This document shows positions 55,693 through 64,000 of a stretch of 64,000 bases of DNA, piece by piece. The position numbers and the translations under genes are program-made. This DNA is from Wolfiporia cocos. Lineage: Eukaryota; Basidiomycota; Agaricomycetes; Polyporales; Phaeolaceae. Where the stretch lies: assembly GCA_029448655.1 (NCBI GenBank), contig JACCLO010000017.1, positions 620,001 through 684,000 of the forward strand. Direction: 5' to 3'. Position 1 is the first letter of the stretch; each line of letters opens with the position of its first letter. The notes below the pieces were generated by a model. It saw nothing but the letters and a program-made list of their open reading frames with translations. It had not been told where the DNA came from and did no database searches.

Positions 55693-58600
55693 GGCGGATG
55701 GATGAACTGGCTCTGCGGGGACGACGAGAGGTGGAGAGAGGGTCCAAAAGACGAGGAACGCGACAAGTCAGAGCGTGCCTTTTAGCAAGGCGCTTACCTA
55801 AGCATTTTGCCCATTCGGGATATGGTTGCAGGCGACGCGACTTCTCAGATGACCCCAGATTGATGACCCCGCATGGGTAAAAGTTTACTGGTTGCCGCTA
55901 GGTCCAGCTCGGGGTGATCCACATCATCAAATGATAGGCCATCGCGAGGGATCCGCCCCAGCTGAGGCCCCAATGACTAGACAGATGACCGACCTGAGGC
56001 ATGGAAAAATAGTTTTTTCGGAATAGTTGAGCGTCGACAAGGTCCACATACCCCAGTGGCACGCCGATGGGAACGGGCCGTCACCGACATCGCGTTGAGT
56101 AGACTGCACCCGAGGTGTAAGCGGCGGGCGTTATTCACCGCGCGGTCCGATCGTACGAGCCCTAGTCCGACTCAGCACAGCCGACACCGGTCATTGGACG
56201 GCGATTACACCACACCCTTGAAAATTGCACGCGCCCGTCGAGCATTAGCAAGTGTCTGACACAGGGCAGAAGTGGGCCGCAGACTCCAGAAGCTGACGGT
56301 GGAAGTGACCAGAAGCGTTCCAGTGATACACGCCGTGCCCAGAGCGCAGAGCTGGTGCAGCGTCGCAGACTATGTGTACGAGGTCGGCGAGTGTCTCTAA
56401 CCGAGGCGCTAGAGGGCCTCGTACACATTGCCGGCCCACATACATAGAACGAGGTCGACTGAAAGAGCCAGAGTACTGTTGGGATCGGCAATGCAAGGGA
56501 CGACGGGGGTTACCATAGACCGAAAGCGATGAACTTCGCCATCTCGGTAGATATAGAAACAGCAGCCAAGCCTTTGGCTGAATGGTAGAAGGATCGGTGC
56601 CATCAGGTGTCGCAACTCGCTGACTGAGACCACAAAGGTGGTGGTAATCGTAGCAGCATGCCGGTGTTCCGCCAGGTGAGGATGAGGAAGGCGGACGGAG
56701 TGATCCATAGCGATCCTCCGGGGCTATAAGAGGTGCGGGGATAAAGCGGGCGAGGCTACCGCAGCTTTATAGGGCGCACCTCGTTTATGACAATCAGGAC
56801 CATCTCCGCGCTCGACCTCCTGACCCAGCATGACACGCTCTCCGTATAATTCCTATCGTGATGAACAGTATCCGGCACTGAAATGCCAATAGGAGGAGGT
56901 GATAGCCGCTGCGCCTGTTCACCGCAGTTCCCGTTTAGAATTTCGAGGAGGAAGCAGATGACCACCCTCGCCAATGGGGCTTCTGTTCCTGAAGCCAGAC
57001 TCGACGAAGACAGTACACGCGCGGCACATTGACGCGACAGAGTGTAAGACGGAGGCGTGTGGTGTCCAGCGCCGTACGCATTAGGCAGACTCGGAACAAA
57101 ACCATGATAGCACTTCCTCGGGCAGATAGAGACCTTTGCAGCTCCTTTGAATTGAGTGACTGTTTGAGGATTGTGCGACACAGAATCCGAGATGAAGTTC
57201 TTCTGCCGCCGAGCTCTTGACGCCGGCTTGACCTATTATAAGATCAACGACAGCAGCGCGGCCCAGCTCGCTGCGCAATCGGTCGAGCAACAGGACCCAC
57301 GGAGAAGACTTCAAAGGCACATCAGGATACTGGGGGCAAGAGGAGGGAGACCCGAGTGCCTCTTCCCACCCACCCTTATATCAATATGGTGCAATTCTCG
57401 GCCGATACGGGATGCGGCTTCGAGTTTACCGGGAACGAGGGATCTGTCCACTCGCAGGGCGTTACGAGCTATGGCAGCCACCGGGACTCGGGGTAACCGG
57501 TTGGCGGGGTGGGAAACAGCTGGGCTTATGTAAGTCAGGCGCGAGCGACCCCGGCGCGCCACCCTTTCCGAGTCTTCCCGAGGCGCCCAGGCTCTAGCAC
57601 CAGGAATCCGTTGGTCAAGTGAGCATTGTTAAATTCTGAATCCGTTACGGCTTGTGAGCTTGGATACTATAATGCAGGTGATATCGCGCGGTAGTTGTTC
57701 GTGACAGTCCCGGCGGAAGACCAAGTTATAACCCTACCGATAGGCTATTGTTAGCACCGAAGGCTCACCTTCCTAGTACTACAGATCTCCCAGTGGTGCA
57801 AGTTCGCGCCGGGTTGACGCCATTCCTTGGTGGGGCGCGCGTGTTCATTCCTTGCATCGAGTGGGAAGATATATATGTTTAACGACGGAGGGCCGAAGGC
57901 GTTCATCCTGATCGCGTACGATAGGCGCTCATGAGCGGGAAGCCGCCTTGCGAGCCGTTGATGGACGAACAAGTCAAAGTGATATTGGAAGTTGATTCCG
58001 TCACGCTGCCTGTGAGACCGCGAGTCTAATTGGAAACATACCTTCATCACCCGGGACGCCGCACGGAGGCACGTTGAACTGTGTTCCGTCGTGAATAGTC
58101 GTCTATAGCAGGAAATTGGCAGAGGTCCACAAGAGGCGTTTTGTAGCAGAGATATTGCTCCTGCATGTTTGTCTTCTAAATGCTGCAGGTCCTCGGAAGG
58201 TTGCAGCAGATCAAACCGGTCGCCACAGCGAAAGAGGGGGAACCACCAGACGATGAGAACTTGGGTAATAGTTTACGCCGATGGGCGGGAGCCGCTGAAG
58301 CGCAGTGCACTACCAGCTCTCCTACGACCAAACCCGCCCTATGTCAGTCATAGACCTTTTAAACTGACATCAAGGTAATCATTTGCACTTGCGCGTCGGG
58401 TTCAGGAACTATGATGCAGTTTCGCCCCAGGATGGGTCGTTGTGGAAAATCCTGCAAACTTGCTGTTACATTCCATGAGTAATCTAAGATTTAAGTAAGG
58501 AAGTTGACTACCTTAGAGGACTGGATGATCCATCATGCTCGACGTTACCACGCGAAGCCGCACACTCAAAAGCTCGTCATGGATCGTGGCTCAAGAATGA

Positions 58601-59283
58601 TCGCTAATGCTGAAAATATAGCAGCGGAGCATAAGCGACCTCTTGGCGTCTACAGTGGACGGGCTCGAGTCAGGTGGATGTGCAGAACTAAGGCAGAATC
58701 AAGGATATGCGGCGTATCTCGACCAGTGGCACCCGAGAAATCCCGAGGCGTTTCGGACCATATTTGGCAGGAGAACCGAGTCATCAATTTCATATTAGCC
58801 ACAGATCCTCCGACTCGAGCCTGCCTGCAGCATTCTGCTATGCTATTACTCTGAGTTTCTGAGCAAGTGACAGTCCACGGTGTATGATCTGTACTGGATT
58901 ACACAATTGTGCTCTGCGCTCTACGGCTCGGATATCCCGCGCGGAGGTCGACTCCGTGCCGTTAATCCATCTGGAACTATAGAAGGAGCAGGCCTTTTGA
59001 TTCACCAGTAGACTACTTTTAGGTGCGATATACCGTCTTATCGGGAGCTTTCGCTTACTTGCGGACTGCCTGATGGACGGCTGTACTGTCAGTCCAAAGC
59101 TGGAGACTACTCCTCGAGCACGATCTTCATCCGGCTACCGAGCGTCGCACTGAATCGCGTCAAGGAGTATCCTCGCAGATCGCGATCTTTCGACGAGCCG
59201 TCTTGGTGACCGCGTGCAGCCACCGGTCACACGGCCAACGTGCATACACACTCGTCCACAACACAAACCGAGAATCATTAATC
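55693..59283. other. Long region without assignable gene
   Basis: Many short ORFs on both strands, none with a clear motif. The best candidate is a minus ORF at 56409-56708 (99 codons, Met at 56708) adjoined by overlapping frames at 56162-56496 with hydrophobic segments; it could be part of a spliced membrane protein, but no frame-consistent model was reached. A perfect 12-bp inverted repeat lies at 56372-56383 / 56417-56428. A plus ORF at 58504-58854 (116 codons) is featureless. Confidence 0.4.
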
Positions 59284-60265
<982 letters not shown>

Positions 60266-61521
60266 GTGTGACCGGAGAGAAAGGGCATAGCTCGTTTTGT
60301 CGACCCTTGATGCTCGTCGTGCTCATGTGTTCGTGCACATGAGTCGCGAATTACGAATGAAAGTGCATCATCGCGAGGATGTCAAATGGCTAGTGGCCCC
60401 ATAATGCTGGATGGCTCCCTCGTTTCTCTGTAAGCAAGTGAATTTTAGTGTATGGTTCTGAACTCCACTTACCGACACAGCTGTATTGACAGTCGCATTG
60501 ACAAAGCTGGTGTCCGGTGCAGCTGCGAGAGGCTTGCAAGGTCACGCTCCGGGGCAATGGGCCGGGCATCAACGGAGCAATTTTTGATAGCAAGCTTTGT
60601 GCCCGCGGCTATCGGGAAGCATCGCTCTTCGCCGAAGAGATGCCATGAGCATCGCATCACATCGATGGCGGATGGTCGCACACAATCAAAGGCAACGAGA
60701 TCGGAGACTGCGCCACGCCGTATGGAACTATATCGAGAGGATGGATTCGATTGAGCTCAAAGCGCGTAGGTTGCATGCTTTGTCGACATTGAAATATTGA
60801 CGTCCCAAGTGGCCCGACCATCGATATTATTCGGCGGGGAAGACAAGCGTAGCCGAGCGCACGGTCGGATGCATGCCGTGCTGTACCTTCTGATTGTATG
60901 GCCGCAAAGTCCAGATATAGAATGAATTCGTCCTCGTCGCTATTTCCGATCAACAATGCGACGATTATGGCAAGTCAGTAGCCATATGAGGCATAGATCG
61001 TACACGTGAGAACACCTATCCATTTCCCACTTGGCGCGGGGCCCCGCATCGGTTAGGTCCAAGCGGTCCATGCCCGTAGGTCCCGGTCAACCTCCACGCC
61101 CGGGCTAGAGCTCGACCAAGTGTTTCATCTGTACTCGGGGTGGACAGCTCAATGGTCGGGGACAATCACGAGAAGGAATCGCAGAGAACCACCGGCGGAG
61201 GTCGCCATCGTGGCGAATCGTGGGTGCACGCACCAGAGTGAAATCTCTGATGCTGACGAGCAGTTGCCGGTTGGAGAAAACTCGACCCGAAAAAGGATTG
61301 AAATCTGATTCATCGGTCTGGCGGTACTGGCCAGGTGATCACGGCAAAAGCCCCGGAATCGCTGGGACAATGGGGGAGCGAGCGGATGACCTGCTCCTAA
61401 TTGCCACACTGTTTCCGGGAGATAGCTGCGGAACGCCTTGGGAATCCGTGCAGTTATAAGTACCTCACCGCACAGATGACGTGCACTGCGCATTCCCATA
61501 CCCCACTCATCGCCGACCGCC
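60266..61521. other. Intergenic, acetyltransferase to aldehyde dehydrogenase
   Basis: 3' flank of the acetyltransferase gene and 5' flank of the aldehyde dehydrogenase gene. ORFs on both strands at 60390-60956 and 61120-61565 overlap and lack motifs. Confidence 0.45.
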
Positions 61522-63325
61522 ATGCCTTCCACCTTCACGCACCAGTTCAACACCCCCGTCTTCAAGGGCGACGTCGAGTTTTCGACTGGCCTCTACATCG
61601 ACGGTAAATACCACGACGGCTCGACCCGGCGCACGATCGAGTATGTCATCTTACGGAGTTCCGGGATCGTTAACTGATCCCGCACGCAGTGTCATCAACC
61701 CCTCGACAGGAAAGCTTATCACGCAAATCTCGGAGGGTACCCCAGATGATATCGACATCGCCGTCAAGGCTGCGCATCATGCGTTCAACACTACATGGGG
61801 GTTGAACGCGTCAGGGCGGGAACGAGGGAACCTCATTTTGAAGCTGGCACAGCTGATGGAGGACAACATCGACGCGATCTCGGCGGTAGAGGCTCTCGAC
61901 AACGGCAAGACCTTCTCGTGGGCCAAGAGCGATGTCGAGTCTGTGATCTCCTGCTTCCGGTACTATGGTGGCTGGGCGGACAAGATCCAGGGCAAGACCA
62001 TCGAGACTTCGCAGGCTCAGCTCGTCTACACACGGCATGAGCCCATCGGTGTCGTCGGCCAGATCATCCCATGGAACTTCCCATGTGAGGTCATATCTTC
62101 GTTCCCGTGCGCTGATACTGACGTCACTTCCAGTGTTGATGCTCGCGTGGAAAGTTGCCCCCGCACTCGCAACCGGCAACACGATCATCTTGAAGCCGTC
62201 CGAGTTTACGCCTTTGTCGGCGCTCTACTTCGCAAAACTCTTCAATGAAGTGGGCTTCCCAGCAGGTGTCCTCAACATCGTCAACGGATATGGCAGCACC
62301 GTGGGTCAAGCAATCGCCGAGCACATGGACATCGAAAAGGTATGCAATCGGGGCAGTCTGTGTCTGGCTTTGCTGACAAGAGGGACTGCATAGGTCGCCT
62401 TCACTGGAAGCACGCTCGTCGGCCGCAAGATCATGGAAGCCGCAGCCAAGTCAAATCTCAAGAACGTGACGCTCGAGCTCGGCGGAAAGAGCCCAAACAT
62501 CATCTTCGACGACGCCAACATGGAGGATGCCGTCAAATGGGCTGCGTTCGGTATTTAGTACGTAGTGCCGCGTGCGAGACCGAGATTGAGGTTGACCGGC
62601 TGGGAATAGCTACAACCACGGCCAAACTTGCTGTGCTGGTTCAAGAATCTTCGTGCACGAGAAGATCTACGACGAGTTCTTGCACAAGTTCACCGAGTTC
62701 ACCAAGTCGGTCAAGGTCGGCGATCCCTTCGAGCCCGATAACTTCCAAGGCCCACAAGTCTCAGAAGTCCAGTACGAGGTACGCCTTCGCATCTGGGTGT
62801 CCGCGAGGAGTGACTGATTCCGCGCCCGCAGCGCATCATGGGCTACATCCAGTCCGGCAAGGAGGAGGGTGCGACGCTGCACCACGGCGGCCAGCGCATC
62901 GGCGACTCGGGCTACTTCATCCAGCCGACGATCTTCACGGACGTCAAGCCGCACATGCGGATCGTGAAGGAGGAGATCTTCGGTCCGGTCGGCGTCGTGA
63001 TCAAGTTCAAGGACGAAGACGACATCATCACAATGGCGAACGACACGGTGTACGGCCTTGCGTCCGCCGTCTTCACGCGCGACATCAACCGCGCGATCGA
63101 CATCTCCAACAGGCTCAAGGCGGGAACCGTATGGGTCAACTGCGTGAACACGCTCAACCCGGCCGTGCCCTTCGGTGGCTACAAGCAGTCTGGTATCGGC
63201 CGTGAGCTCGGCGAATACGCCCTTGCGAAGTGAGTGGTTTCTTGGGCTGTAGACGCGCTGGTCCTGACGAGCCTTGCAGCTACACCCACGTCAAGGCCGT
63301 CCAGGTGAATGTCAACATGAAGTAG
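61522..63325 (+). CDS. NAD(P)-dependent aldehyde dehydrogenase
   Basis: Oxidises aldehydes to carboxylic acids; classical ALDH family, soluble. Seven exons: 61522-61640, 61690-62084, 62134-62339, 62394-62557, 62610-62778, 62832-63229, 63280-63325; 498 aa. Catalytic residues fall exactly at the textbook positions: Glu268 in TLELGGKSP and Cys302 in GQTCCAGSR. The cofactor-binding FTGSTLVG, the IPWNFP region and the EEIFGPV motif are present. No targeting peptide is evident ([10 protein letters not shown] start), so the cytosolic form is likely. The substrate (acetaldehyde or other) is not determined. Confidence 0.95.
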
Positions 63326-64000
63326 GGCAGAATGACAAGTGTGGCAGTTTATTGCATATGTATCTATAGTGACATGTTGTGAATGTATGATAAGCATACC
63401 AAAAGGGCGACGATCTTGTCGTTTGCATGTTGGACGCATGTGAGTGTGGACATCAGCTATCCATCGGCGCTGCCGGAGTGCACCCTTCAGGGCGAGTGTG
63501 CCCACGTTGTTCGATCAGGGTGCTCCCAATTTGGCGGGAAGGATGCATTGAGCAATGAGTGGACGTCAGATACGTATTGGGTGCCACGCCAAGGAGGGAC
63601 GCGTATGTTGCTCGAACGACACATGCATTCACATACCTTCCTGAGCATACATTTAGGGGGATTTAGGGGGAACAGACGTGAAATTCGAAGGTGGAGTGGG
63701 TGACGTTTGTAATATCTGAAGCTAGCCAGGAAACTGCTGGTCCCTGCACTAGATGCAGCGGCGGGACCGCTGGTCAGAACATATTCGGAGGTATTCCCTG
63801 ATTGATGTGACTGGATAGTTCTGATACGGCCTGACGTGCGCATATTACTCACCAAGCCATTTGCACCCTCGCCTGTAATTGACCGCTGATTTCGGTGGCC
63901 TTCACCGGGTGCGGATTCCGATTCCCAAGTGCGGTTTCAACGAGGGCAAAGCGAGGCCTTCAAATACTCGTGCTTGTTGGGGTTCTAGCCGAGAATCGCA
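63326..64000. other. 3' flank of the aldehyde dehydrogenase gene
   Basis: No gene supported. A 122-codon minus ORF at 63487-63855 and a plus ORF at 63383-63703 overlap and show no motif. A duplicated 11-mer TTAGGGGGATT occurs at 63654 and 63664. Confidence 0.4.

Overview
The window looks like nuclear DNA of a filamentous basidiomycete, most likely an Agaricomycete. The host genes are cut by many short introns of about 50-60 nt, and most exon junctions could be closed in frame by reading GT..AG boundaries against conserved protein motifs. Other pointers are a eukaryotic nitrate reductase next to an NRT2 nitrate permease, a fungal cytosine deaminase, a chromodomain Ty3/gypsy element and a secreted protein of a basidiomycete type. 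The species cannot be resolved.

Layout. 1-9.6 kb: three genes, a fungal cytosine deaminase (-), a flavin-dependent monooxygenase with an NTF2-like N-terminus (-, 13 exons) and an OSH1-type oxysterol-binding protein with ankyrin, PH, FFAT and ORD parts (+, 11 exons). 9.6-35 kb: a gene-poor repeat island. It holds an inverted pair of ~190-bp elements whose hairpins co-vary, a 30-bp tandem repeat, an almost complete self-priming Ty3/gypsy element (LTRs 15019-15726 and 22763-23469) with a dUTPase in pol and an extra zinc-knuckle ORF, a fold-back element with tRNA-like arms, two solo LTRs with perfect 5-bp target duplications, and four Helitron-like units joined head to tail (31307-34151). 35-64 kb: a dense gene block: CSE1 exportin (+), nitrate reductase (-), NRT2 nitrate transporter (-), a secreted protein (-), an M17 leucyl aminopeptidase (-), a Gpr1/Fun34/YaaH (Ato-type) transporter (-), a NAT9-like acetyltransferase (+) and an aldehyde dehydrogenase (+). 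Between 55.7 and 59.3 kb no gene could be assigned.

How genes work together. The permease and nitrate reductase form a two-gene nitrate uptake and reduction cluster; nitrite reductase, the expected third member, is not in the window. The remaining genes look like ordinary housekeeping or metabolic neighbours.

The most unusual material is the tandem Helitron-like array with direct CTAG|TC junctions, the covarying hairpin pair, the overlapping zinc-knuckle ORF of the retroelement, and a run of 12-18-nt microexons, one with a GC donor, in nitrate reductase. Gene models were built by hand from splice motifs and conserved protein features, without any alignment or transcript.
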